DNA from: Mixophyes australis
Taxonomy: Eukaryota > Chordata > Amphibia > Anura > Limnodynastidae
Assembly: GCA_036250195.1 (NCBI GenBank)
Contig: JAVHZZ010000067.1
Location: 496,001 to 560,000, forward strand
Direction: 5' to 3'
Length of the DNA stretch: 64,000 nt
Numbering within the stretch: the first letter of the stretch is position 1; each line of letters starts with the position of its first letter. Below the pieces are notes generated by a model. That model searched no databases. It saw nothing but the letters and a program-made list of their open reading frames with translations, and was not told the origin of the DNA. Positions 54,331 through 62,449 of the stretch are shown here, piece by piece. Made by a program: the position numbers and the translations under genes.

Positions 54331-54419
54331 TGTTACTAATTGTCTGACTTTTTAAAGTGTATAGCAGCCAATAAAGTGCCGCCGTGGAGACAAAGATCCT
54401 GTACGGAAGTCGTCGCTTA

Positions 54420-54850
54420 ACTCGCAATGAGGCTTGAAGGAAATTCAAAGTGAGGCTGCATTCTTTTAGATGGAGTCAAAAATGAGGTTTGGATTTAGAA
54501 ACAGATTTAATGCATATAAATACCAAAACGAGGCTTGGACTTAATTAAAAGAAAACTAATACACGCAAACACATTCAGCTCCAAACCGAGGCTTGGACTT
54601 AGATGGAAACAGGGCTAAAACATAAAGACCTCAAGCACTAAAACGAGACGTGGGCTGGAATATGGCAGAGCTAATACTTACAGCTATGTTGAGCTCCAAA
54701 ACGAGGCTTGAACTCAATATTAAATAGATTTGTTTATGATACTATAAAAACTAAAATAAGGCATAAATCTAAATAAAACTTTTCTATAATAAATTAACTT
54801 CTGAAATGAAGTTTTGGCTTGAATTTAAACAGAACTATACATGATATGAA
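54420..54850 (+). repeat. Degenerate tandem repeat, ~55-70-bp units
   Basis: The phrase AAAACGAGGCTTGGACTTA recurs, with changes, near 54425, 54485, 54520, 54585, 54640, 54700 and 54800. The spacing is irregular (about 55-100 bp) and AT-rich sequence lies between. It is non-coding, possibly a 3' untranslated part of the Penelope-like element. Confidence 0.6.
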
Positions 54851-55788
54851 TTTTGAGAGTTTTGATCCAAATATAAACATAGCTCTCTAAACATTCTTAT
54901 TTATCCCAAAAACAAGACTTGAGAAGCTAATACAAAAATGATGTATCGGACATGTACAGGAATAAAACATACATTCATCAACACTATTTCCAGCGATATA
55001 ATAGAGTCACAATATAAATATTTTTACTTTGTCACAAGTCACCCTACCAGTTAAGTTACCAGAACCTGTCGTTGATGAGAGCTTCATCTTTAGCAACCTC
55101 CTTTCCTATAGAACCAGATGTGTTTGCCGGTGCTCGGTTGTCCCCAGGGCTTAATCTCGAGTAGTGGTAACTTAATTCAGGTAAGTGGGCACCAGAGGAC
55201 TACGCAATGAGATGTTGAGCTGAGATCTCTATGGCAACTGGGATGCAGGATGCACCAGGACCAAATTTAGCAGGTATATGGAGTTTGCAACAGGATGCAG
55301 TACCAACCTTCACCAGTATAACAGATTGGCAGTGCAGAGTAGAGGATGGTATAATACCAGATGTGGACTGTGTAGAGTTGGAGCTAGAGAGCAACACAGT
55401 ACAAGGGAAGGTGCTGGAGCAAGATCGAGCTGTAAATCAGGACTGTGAAACACTGCTGACACAGATGAGTTTAATGGAGTGGATAGCAAAAATAAAATGC
55501 AATAAAACCCCAAAAATGAAAGTGCATAAGTTGTGTAAAAAATGAGAACACAATGATATGTGAATTTTATAATTACCTATATGTAATGCCAAATGATGCC
55601 ATTAGTAAATATCTATTATACATTCTAATCTATTAGTTTGCAAGTAATTACCTTTCTGTATAACAATTGCTTTCCATATCTAGCAATCAGCTTTGATAAA
55701 TGAATCACAGTTTTTATTAGTGTATTCATATGAATTATAAGAATGTCAAATGTTTATCGTGATTATATCATAACTGAGTTGCCCTGTA
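54851..55788. other. Non-coding stretch, no gene supported
   Basis: A 104-codon plus-strand frame (55231-55545) has no recognisable domain and overlaps minus-strand frames. The sequence is AT-rich at both ends. In orientation it would be downstream of the Penelope-like endonuclease and may be its untranslated region. Confidence 0.4.
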
Positions 55789-56118
55789 TCAGATAAGAGC
55801 TAAACAATCCATAAGGAGAATTCTCTTTGATTCCCTCTTGAGCTCCTGATGGAGATCTCCTCCTCTCAAACCCATCTTGATCTGTTCCATGACAAATGCC
55901 TGTAGTGATCTTGGATCACAGTCATGGCACTTCATAAAGCTCCTTTCAACATATGTTAGTTGTTTTAAATTATCTCTGTCTCTCCTGACTCTCTTTATGT
56001 TGTTTACATGCTCCAAGATTCTATTTTTGAGTGACCTGCCTGTCATGCCACCATAGTTTAAGTTACAGGGACAAGTTAAGCAGTAAATAACATTCGGAGG
56101 GTTACAATTTATGAATCC
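55789..56118 (-). pseudogene. Penelope-like element, GIY-YIG endonuclease C-terminus
   Basis: This minus-strand frame encodes the C-terminal end of a Penelope-like retroelement polyprotein, the part that nicks target DNA. Visible features are NPPNVIYCLTCPCNLNYGG (the GIY...YIG region, here VIY and YGG), then the RSLKNRILEHVNNI helix, a ConservedHxxxC-like pair in KCHDCDP, and LRGGDLHQELKRES near the end. TGA follows at about 55789. The upstream part (reverse transcriptase) is missing because the Gypsy element is inserted exactly at 56118/56119; the rest should lie beyond the window. The family usually ends RESxWIxxL; the conserved W is lost here, so decay began before or besides the insertion. 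Confidence 0.75.
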
Positions 56119-56190
56119 TGTCACTCACCGGACTGTGAGTGCTTCTTCCCGGACATTTAGGAACCGTGGTCGTCCTCCATCCTGAGGGTC

Positions 56191-56202
56191 TGCGCATGCG
56201 CA
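56191..56202. promoter_or_regulatory. TGCGCATGCGCA palindrome, NRF-1-like site in U3
   Basis: This 12-bp perfect palindrome fits the NRF-1 consensus YGCGCAYGCGCR. It lies 63 bp before the TATA-like box and is repeated in the 3' LTR at 62455-62466. Binding is inferred from sequence only. Confidence 0.55.
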
Positions 56203-56246
56203 GCCCTTTCCTATACTTCAGTGTATGTCCCTTTAACTCAATTGGC

Positions 56247-56305
56247 AGATCAGGCAACACTCCCTATATTAAGCACCTGTGGTCAACACCACGTTGCCTG
56301 ATCTT
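56247..56305 (+). promoter_or_regulatory. Core promoter: TATA-like box within a 12-bp inverted repeat
   Basis: TATATTAA lies at 56265-56272. The predicted start about 30 bp on falls at 56295-56296, at GCCTGATCTT. The box is flanked by a perfect 12-bp inverted repeat, AGATCAGGCAAC (56247-56258) and GTTGCCTGATCT (56293-56304). The right arm holds the sequence complementary to the primer site after the LTR. Confidence 0.6.
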
Positions 56306-56375
56306 GGAGTCTCATTCCCCATGAGTCTCTGAAGGTGTTCCTGTATTCCTCGTGTATTCAGCGCTGCTGATTCCT

Positions 56376-56443
56376 GTGGTTTCCAAACCACTTCTATCTC
56401 TGTGGTTTCCAAACCACTTCTACTACTGTGGTTCCCATACCAC
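56376..56443 (+). repeat. Three tandem GTGG...CCAC hairpins
   Basis: GTGGTTTCCAAACCAC occurs at 56376-56391 and 56402-56417 (7-bp stem), and GTGGTTCCCATACCAC at 56428-56443 (5-bp stem). Each is followed by TTCTA(T/C). The unit is about 26 bp. All would lie in the element's RNA leader just after its predicted 5' end. Confidence 0.8.
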
Positions 56444-56460
56444 TTCTACCATCAACTGTA

Positions 56461-56940
56461 TCATCGTGACTGTTTGCTGATTCCTATCCGCTGCCTCCGT
56501 GCACTACAGTCTTCTAAACCACTTCAACGCTATTATATATCATTGTGACTGTTTGCTGATTCCTATCCGCTGCCTCCGTGCACTCCAGCCTTTACTTCAC
56601 ATCCACTCACCTGTTCATCATCAAGTCTGTGAGCTGATTCCTATCCGCTGCCTCCGTGCACTACAGTCTCCAGCTTGCAACTCGCCTGTGTTCATCATCG
56701 TGACTGTGAGCTGATTCCTATCCGCTGCCTCCGTGCACTACAGTCTCCAGCTTGCAACTCGCCTGTGTTCATCATCGTGACTGTTAGCTGATTCCTATCC
56801 GCTGCCTCCGTGCACTACAGTCTCCAGCTTGCAACTCGCCTGTGTTCATCATCGTGACTGTTAGCTGATTCCTATCCGCTGCCCCTGTGCACTGCAGTCT
56901 CATCTCAGCTCTCCTGTGTTTCCTCGAGACTGCTGCTCTC
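56461..56940 (+). repeat. ~77-bp tandem repeat in LTR, six units
   Basis: CTGATTCCTATCCGCTGCC starts at 56477, 56556, 56634, 56711, 56788 and 56865, giving steps of 79, 78, 77, 77 and 77 bp. The last units (TGCACTACAGTCTCCAGCTT, then GCAACTCGCCTGTGTTCATC) are near-identical, the first two diverged. The same block is present in the 3' LTR. Confidence 0.9.
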
Positions 56941-57651
56941 ATTGCCATCCGCTACTCTCCGTGATCAACAGCTCCTGGTCTACTCTGCTCTCCCGTGTTC
57001 CATCGCTACTGGCACCTATTGGTTGCTACTGGTTACCCCCGTGTGCCCGCAGAGTCCTGCTGCTGCTGTCAGAGCTATCGTCCATCTACTGCTGATCCGC
57101 TCTCCACGCCTTCACGTGTCCCGCTGGTCTCTACCCTCCTGTCAGCATTGGATTCGTATCTCATCAACTACTCCTCTGCTGGATCATCTCCATTCTCCTG
57201 GGCCCTCCATGAGTCCAGTTCCACGTGTTACTGATTCCTGTGGATTCGTGTCCCTGTTGGTCTACTTACCTGTGCGCTGCACCTACTAGACCGCTGCCTC
57301 ATCCATCCAGGGACTTCTCATCCAGCCGGCCTCCTGCCGCTCAGGTATCGCTGCACTCCTATCTGACTGCCTGCTTCTGAACCACGGTATGCATACTTCT
57401 CATTGACTGTGCTGGTGTATTGCATATCTTGCTGGACTGTGTTGGTTCTCCTCTGGAGTCTGCTATCCGCTGAGTCTATTGCCATCATTGACTGTGTTAT
57501 CTTGTGCTGGATTACTTCAAGAGACTTTCTATATTTGCAGACCTGTTCAGTCATTTATATATATTGTGCATATTACTGTGGATCGTGTATAAGGTGCCCG
57601 TGTATATCCTGTGTTGCAGTCTCTCCCCGTGCACCTCCTCACATATATATT

Positions 57652-57911
57652 CAGTGGTACAACTTGCTGATGACAGACCACTGATCCCTGTTTCCTGTAT
57701 CACCTGTTCCAGTATCCTCTCACATAGCAGTGGTACAACTTGCTACCGCAGACCACTGACTTCCCGGATACCTCCACTTGGATTCCATTCCTTCACTCAG
57801 ACAGCGGTACAACTTGCTATCCGCAGACCGCTGACTCTCATCACCTCCTTGTTTCTGTTGGACATTCCTCCTCACTATAGCAGTGGTACAACTTGCTATC
57901 GCAGACCACTG
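57652..57911 (+). repeat. Four repeated hairpins with a compensatory change
   Basis: CAGTGGT-ACAACTTGCT...CAG-ACCACTG occurs at 57652-57683, 57728-57758 and 57881-57911. The copy at 57802-57833 has CAGCGGT paired with ACCGCTG. There T:A has become C:G on both sides of the stem, so the 7-bp stem is kept. The loop start ACAACTTGCT is constant; the rest of the loop varies in length. The copies are 74-79 bp apart and their flanks are unlike. They would lie in the RNA leader 230-490 nt before gag. Kept pairing suggests an RNA function such as packaging or dimerization, or cap-independent translation; this is inferred. Confidence 0.8.
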
Positions 57912-58128
57912 ACTACCTTCACGTGCCCTTGTCCATACAGTTCCTCGTGTATTATTACCTCCATATTACCAGTGCTGCTAGTCATAGACTTTCCTGAGCA
58001 TCTCATCATCTACCATTTCCTGTTCCGTGATCACCCAGCTACCAGAGTACCCTATTACCATCTACATTGCTCTGGTAAGCCTACCACCTGGTGATCCCTG
58101 GGTAAAGACTCCTAGTGCCCGTGACAGT

Positions 58129-58138
58129 AAGATCAGGC
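58129..58138 (+). promoter_or_regulatory. Primer-binding site, probably self-primed
   Basis: AAGATCAGGC is the exact reverse complement of GCCTGATCTT at 56296-56305, the predicted 5' end of the transcript. It starts two bases after the LTR and ends one base before the gag ATG (58140). Elements of the Tf1/sushi group are known to prime reverse transcription by folding back their own 5' end. I recognise no tRNA 3' end here. Confidence 0.7.
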
Positions 58139-58139
58139 C

Positions 58140-59072
58140 ATGACAGACCCAGATACGGAACCTACCGCCAAAGAGATGCTGCAGCATCTGGTCAGCCGTG
58201 TGGAGCAACAGGATGCCCGCCAACAGCTGTTACTTCAGTGTTATCAGTCATTAACCTCCCAAGGAACATCTGGACAGACTGTGACAGCTACTACTGAGGC
58301 TCCTGTGCTTTCCTCCGTTTCCCCAGTGCCATCCCAGGTGTCTACAGCTTCCACGCTTCACCTGCCTACTCCGTCAAAGTACGATGGAGACCCCAAAACT
58401 TGTAGGGGTTTCCTTAACCAATGTTCAGTCTATTTTGAGCTCCAACCTCAAAATTTTTCTACCCATCGTTCCAGAGTGGCCTATCTTATCTCTTTGTTTT
58501 CAGGACAAGCCCTGGCTTGGGCCTCCCCTCTGTGGGAAAGAAACGATCCAATATTACAAGATAGTGCCAAATTCATTTCCACATTCCGAAGTGTGTTCGA
58601 TGAACCAGGTCGTGTGACTTCCGCTGCTTCCAGCATCCTCCGTCTGCGACAAGGATCTCATACAGTAGGCCAGTACGTCATTCAATTAAGGATCTTAGCC
58701 TCTGAACTTCAGTGGAACACTGAAGCCCTAGTTGCCGCCTTCTGGCAGGGGCTTTCCGATAAAATTAAAGATGCACTGACTACTCAAGAGCTTCCTTCGT
58801 CACTTGAAGATTTGATCTCTCTATGCCATCGTGTTGATATGAGATTTCGTGAAAGAGAGGCTGAGAAAACAACTTCAGCTAAAGCACCTCTTCGTTCTAA
58901 CCCTCAATTTCGTCCAGTTTCACCCTCTGTGATTCCCATGGAGATAGGACGTTCCAAATTATCTTCAGAGGAGAGGAAACGAAGAGTAAAGAATAGACTC
59001 TGTATCTATTGTGCTGATTCCACTCATATTCTCAGCTCGTGCCCTAAGAGATCGGGAAATGCCAGGCCCTAA
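58140..59072 (+). CDS. Gag polyprotein of the Gypsy element, 310 aa
   Basis: Gag forms the particle that packages element RNA in the cytoplasm. ATG 58140 is chosen because it follows the primer site and the frame is open to TAA 59070-59072. Residues 1-45 are polar and glutamine-rich with helix/coiled-coil character. Residues ~78-235 match the capsid-like domain of sushi-type Gag (TPSKYDGDPKTCRGFLNQC, then LISLFSGQALAWASPLW, then FDEPGRVTSAASSILRLRQG). Residues ~235-285 are basic and Ser/Pro-rich. A CCHC knuckle closes the protein with C288, C291, H296 and C301; Thr replaces the usual Gly before the His. The last codons overlap the pol frame, which is reached by -1 frameshifting. It is intact. 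Mammalian PEG10 and RTL1 come from related elements. Confidence 0.93.
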   Translation: MTDPDTEPTAKEMLQHLVSRVEQQDARQQLLLQCYQSLTSQGTSGQTVTATTEAPVLSSVSPVPSQVSTASTLHLPTPSKYDGDPKTCRGFLNQCSVYFELQPQNFSTHRSRVAYLISLFSGQALAWASPLWERNDPILQDSAKFISTFRSVFDEPGRVTSAASSILRLRQGSHTVGQYVIQLRILASELQWNTEALVAAFWQGLSDKIKDALTTQELPSSLEDLISLCHRVDMRFREREAEKTTSAKAPLRSNPQFRPVSPSVIPMEIGRSKLSSEERKRRVKNRLCIYCADSTHILSSCPKRSGNARP

Positions 59073-62000
59073 CTAGTTCTGGAGAGGTGAAGTTAGGGTC
59101 CCTGGAGTCCTCTCCATCTTCCATGAAATCTAAAGTCTGCGCCTGTGATGTTACGATTTCCTGTGCTACCAAAACCTTTGAGTCACAGGCATTGATTGAT
59201 TCCGGAGCAGCAGGAAATTTTATTTCCAAATCATTAGTAAATCAATGGTCTCTACCAGTGATTACCTTAAAAACACCCATTACTGTGACGGCTATAGATG
59301 GATCACGTCTCATCAACGGTCTCATCACCCAGAGTACGTCTCCAGTAACCCTTCAGATTGGTGCCCTGCATCATGAAGAAATATCGTTTTTAATCCTTCC
59401 TGTTACGACAAGTCCGATTGTCTTAGGCCTTCCATGGCTTCAGTGTCACTCTCCCCAGATTGACTGGCGCACCCCTCAAGTCACGTCTTGGGGGTCTGAA
59501 TGCCACCATCGTTGCCTTTCCCAAGTCATTCCTCTCAAAGTACAGCAATCTTCCATCTCATCTACCTCACCGGGACTCCCTCCTCAATATGCTTCATTTA
59601 CTGATGTTTTTGATAAAGCTCAGTCTGAACGTCTTCCTCCTCATCGTTCTTGGGATTGTCCGATCGACCTTCTTCCTGGCAAGACTCCTCCCAGGGGCCG
59701 GGTCTATCCACTCTCGTTACCTGAAACTCAAGCTACATCTGAGTATATACAGGAGAACCTCCAGCGTGGGTTTATTCGACCTTCCACCTCTCCCGCTGGA
59801 GCTGGGTTCTTCTTCGTCAAAAAGAAGGATGGATCATTACGCCCTTGCATAGATTTTCGTGGACTCAATGCCATTACTATCAAGAATCGGTATCCCATTC
59901 CGCTGATCACTGAGCTATTCAATCGCATCAAGGGAGCCCGTATCTTTACTAAGTTGGATCTTCGTGGTGCCTACAATTTAATCAGAATCCGTTCCGGTGA
60001 CGAATGGAAGACAGCGTTTAACACCAGAGACGGGCATTACGAATATCTGGTAATGCCTTTCGGGCTGTGTAATGCCCCCGCTGTTTTTCAAGGCTTCATC
60101 AATGAGATCTTTCGGGACTTATTATATGTATGTGTCGTCGTCTACCTGGACGACATATTGATCTTTTCACAGGACCTGCCTTCTCACCACCAACATGTGG
60201 CAGAAGTCCTCTCCAGGCTACGGAAAAATTCATTGTTCTGTAAATTAGAAAAATGTTCATTCGAATTACCCCAGATTCCATTCTTGGGGTATATAGTTTC
60301 CGGAGTTGGCCTGAAGATGGATCCAGACAAGGTGAATGCTGTACTACATTGGCCCCAGCCAACTACTCTTCGTGCTATCCAGCGTTTTTTATGTTTTGCC
60401 AATTACTATAGACGCTTCATTCAAGACTTTTCTTCCATTGCATCTCCTATTGTGGCCCTGACTCGGAAAGGGGCTAATCCTAAGCAATGGTCACCTGAGG
60501 CTCTTCAAGCCTTTCAAACACTAAAAGAGTCCTTCTCTTCGGCTCCAATCCTTCGACAGCCTGATGTGACACTCCCCTTCTTTCTAGAAGTAGATGCCTC
60601 TAATGTGGGCTTAGGAGCTATTCTCTCCCAACGCTCGGAACAGCAAAAATTCCATCCTTGTGCCTTCTATTCTCGGGGTCTCCTGCCCGCAGAGAAGAAT
60701 TATACTATCGGGGACAAGGAGCTACTGGCTATCAAAGCCGCATTAGAGGAATGGAGATACTTATTGGAGGGAGCTCGCCATCCGGTGACGATCTTCACGG
60801 ATCATAAGAACTTGTCATATCTCCAGTCTGCCCAATGCTTGAACCCTCGTCAAGCAAGATGGTCTCTTTTCTTTTCCCGTTTTGAATTAATAATAACCTT
60901 CAAACCAGCTGCCAAGAACAAAAAAGCTGACGCTTTATCTAGAGCCTTTGTGACGTCCTCTGATATAGAAGAGGTTTCCAACCATACCATTCTAGACCCC
61001 AAATGTATCTCACTGGCTGCTTCATCCACCAAAACGCTACCATTTGGGAAGACCCTCGTGCCTCCTACTCTAAGGAGGAAAATCCTTTCGTGGTTCCATG
61101 CCTCCCGTTTTTCTGGACACGCCGGTGAACACAAGACCTTTGAGATTCTCTCTCGAAGTTACTGGTGGCCTTCAATGAGGAGAGACGTCAAAGAGTTCAT
61201 TGCTTCTTGTGAGCTATGTTCCCAGTTCAAATCCTCCCGCAGAACTCCAGCAGGGTTGCTGCGACCACTACCCATTCCGTCCAAACCATGGACCCATATT
61301 AGTATGGATTTCGTTACTGACTTACCACCTAGTAAGAATCATAACACTATTTGGGTGGTGGTGGACAGATTTTCGAAGATGGCTCATTTCATCCCTCTGT
61401 CTGGTTTGCCTTCCTCGTCTATCCTGGCTGAACATTTCATTAAAGAGATCTTCCGTATCCATGGATGTCCGTCTGAGATTGTGTCAGATAGAGGAGTACA
61501 ATTCGTTTCCAGATTCTGGCGAGCCCTTTGTAAAACCTTGGGCATACGATTAGCACTCTCATCTTCTTACCATCCGCAATCTAACGGACAAACTGAACGT
61601 GTCAATCAAGATCTTGAGACTTTTATAAGAATGTTTTCATCAGCCAATCAAGACAACTGGGTAGAGTTGCTTCCTTGGGCTGAATTCGCCCATAACAACA
61701 TGTACCATGAGTCATCATCCAAAACTCCATTTTTTGTGGTCTACGGTCACCATCCGTCTTTTCCGGAATTTCCTGCCCTCCCGCCCACCCAAGTTCCTGC
61801 GGTGGAAACTGTTTGTCAGACCTTTAAAAATATCTGGTCTCAGGTCAAAACCTGTTTAAAGAAGACATCTATCAAATATAAATCTTTCGCAGATAAGAAG
61901 AGGCGGGCTATTCCACCACTAAAAATTGGAGATCGTGTCTGGTTATCTACCAAAAATATTCGTTTAAAGGTTCCATCTATGAAATTCGCCCCTCGTTTTA

Positions 62001-62449
62001 TTGGTCCATATAGGATCATTCAAGTAATCAATCCAGTATGTGTGAAACTTCTTCTTCCTAAGAATCTTCGGATTTCTAATGCCTTCCATGTATCCTTGCT
62101 CAAACCTCTTATTATCAACCGTTTCTCAACTCCTCCCTCAGCTCCGCAGCCAGTTCAAGTTCATCAGGAGGAGGATTTCGAGATTACTGAGGTACTAGAC
62201 GCAAAAATTTCGCGAGGAGTCCTCCATTTCCTCGTTCATTGGAAGGGCTTTGGTCCTGAGGAGCGCTCTTGGATCAAAGCTGAAGATCTTAATGCTCCTG
62301 CCCTTTTGAAGAAGTTTTATTCCAAAAATCCGGACAAGCCCGGTTCCAGGCGTTCTGTGCCCACCTTTAAAAGGGGGGGTACTGTCACTCACCGGACTGT
62401 GAGTGCTTCTTCCCGGACATTTAGGAACCGTGGTCGTCCTCCATCCTGA
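59048..62449 (+). CDS. Pol polyprotein: protease, RT, RNase H, integrase, chromodomain
   Basis: The frame opens at 59048 without a needed ATG and is entered by -1 frameshift at 59054-59060; the first residue counted here is codon 59087. In order: aspartic protease, ALIDSGAAGNFIS (D38); reverse transcriptase ~185-400 with VMPFGLCNAPAVF and the YLDD box (353-356); RNase H from ~497 with VDASN (D503) and TDHKNL; integrase with zinc motif H678-x3-H682...C708-x2-C711 and D741, D801, E837 (D-35-E); and a chromodomain at ~1030-1085 (FEITEVLDAKIS, LVHWKGFG, SWIKAEDL). The chromodomain, thought to steer insertion to marked chromatin, defines a chromovirus. All catalytic residues are present and there is no internal stop. 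The last 22 codons lie inside the 3' LTR, so the C-terminus is encoded by U3. Confidence 0.95.
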   Translation, partial: EIGKCQALTSSGEVKLGSLESSPSSMKSKVCACDVTISCATKTFESQALIDSGAAGNFISKSLVNQWSLPVITLKTPITVTAIDGSRLINGLITQSTSPVTLQIGALHHEEISFLILPVTTSPIVLGLPWLQCHSPQIDWRTPQVTSWGSECHHRCLSQVIPLKVQQSSISSTSPGLPPQYASFTDVFDKAQSERLPPHRSWDCPIDLLPGKTPPRGRVYPLSLPETQATSEYIQENLQRGFIRPSTSPAGAGFFFVKKKDGSLRPCIDFRGLNAITIKNRYPIPLITELFNRIKGARIFTKLDLRGAYNLIRIRSGDEWKTAFNTRDGHYEYLVMPFGLCNAPAVFQGFINEIFRDLLYVCVVVYLDDILIFSQDLPSHHQHVAEVLSRLRKNSLFCKLEKCSFELPQIPFLGYIVSGVGLKMDPDKVNAVLHWPQPTTLRAIQRFLCFANYYRRFIQDFSSIASPIVALTRKGANPKQWSPEALQAFQTLKESFSSAPILRQPDVTLPFFLEVDASNVGLGAILSQRSEQQKFHPCAFYSRGLLPAEKNYTIGDKELLAIKAALEEWRYLLEGARHPVTIFTDHKNLSYLQSAQCLNPRQARWSLFFSRFELIITFKPAAKNKKADALSRAFVTSSDIEEVSNHTILDPKCISLAASSTKTLPFGKTLVPPTLRRKILSWFHASRFSGHAGEHKTFEILSRSYWWPSMRRDVKEFIASCELCSQFKSSRRTPAGLLRPLPIPSKPWTHISMDFVTDLPPSKNHNTIWVVVDRFSKMAHFIPLSGLPSSSILAEHFIKEIFRIHGCPSEIVSDRGVQFVSRFWRALCKTLGIRLALSSSYHPQSNGQTERVNQDLETFIRMFSSANQDNWVELLPWAEFAHNNMYHESSSKTPFFVVYGHHPSFPEFPALPPTQVPAVETVCQTFKNIWSQVKTCLKKTSIKYKSFADKKRRAIPPLKIGDRVWLSTKNIRLKVPSMKFAPRFIGPYRIIQVINPVCVKLLLPKNLRISNAFHVSLLKPLIINRFSTPPSAPQPVQVHQEEDFEITEVLDAKISRGVLHFLVHWKGFGPEERSWIKAEDLNAPALLKKFYSKNPDKPGSRRSVPTFKRGGTVTHRTVSASSRTFRNRGRPPS
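59054..59116 (+). promoter_or_regulatory. -1 ribosomal frameshift signal: slippery site plus pseudoknot
   Basis: In the gag frame the codons read G GGA AAT at 59054-59060, a correct-phase X XXY YYZ heptamer. After a 6-nt spacer comes stem 1, CCCTAACT (59067-59074) with AGTTAGGG (59091-59098), 8 perfect pairs and extendable by G-U and G-C. Stem 2 pairs the loop bases TGGAGAGG (59080-59087) with CCTCTCCA (59109-59116), 8 perfect pairs. Connecting loops are 5, 3 and 10 nt. The pol frame is open from 59048, so slipping here joins gag to pol. PEG10, a related domesticated gene, uses GGGAAAC plus a pseudoknot. Confidence 0.85.
62369..62382 (+). promoter_or_regulatory. Polypurine tract
   Basis: AAAAGGGGGGGTAC directly precedes the 3' LTR and would prime plus-strand DNA. 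It lies inside the pol frame (FKRGGT). Confidence 0.85.

Larger units (their letters stand above)
56119..58126 (+). repeat. 5' LTR, 2,008 bp
   Basis: It begins TGTCAC and ends GTGACA, a perfect 6-bp inverted repeat with TG...CA ends. The start is fixed by the matching start of the 3' LTR at 62383. The end is inferred from the inverted repeat and the self-primer site that follows. U3 is short (about 177 bp). The rest (R plus U5, about 1.83 kb) is pyrimidine-rich and full of tandem repeats and hairpins. Over the 1,618 bp shared with the 3' LTR I saw only three substitutions (57073 A/C, 57247 C/T, 57468 C/T). Confidence 0.9.

Noticed and set aside
55231..55545. 104-codon plus-strand frame
   Set aside because: No domain, overlapped by minus-strand frames, lies between element remnants.
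57504..58094. 196-codon frame inside the 5' LTR
   Set aside because: Composed of LTR repeats and hairpins; low-complexity Ser/Thr/Pro/Tyr-rich product with no known domain. It may matter only as an upstream frame.
58127..58145. tRNA-type primer-binding site
   Set aside because: I recognise no tRNA 3' end (for example no TGG start), while the match to the element's own predicted 5' end is exact.
59087..59089. GTG at 59087 as the start of pol
   Set aside because: The frame is open back to 59048 and a frameshift signal explains how it is entered; an independent GTG start is unlikely in a vertebrate.
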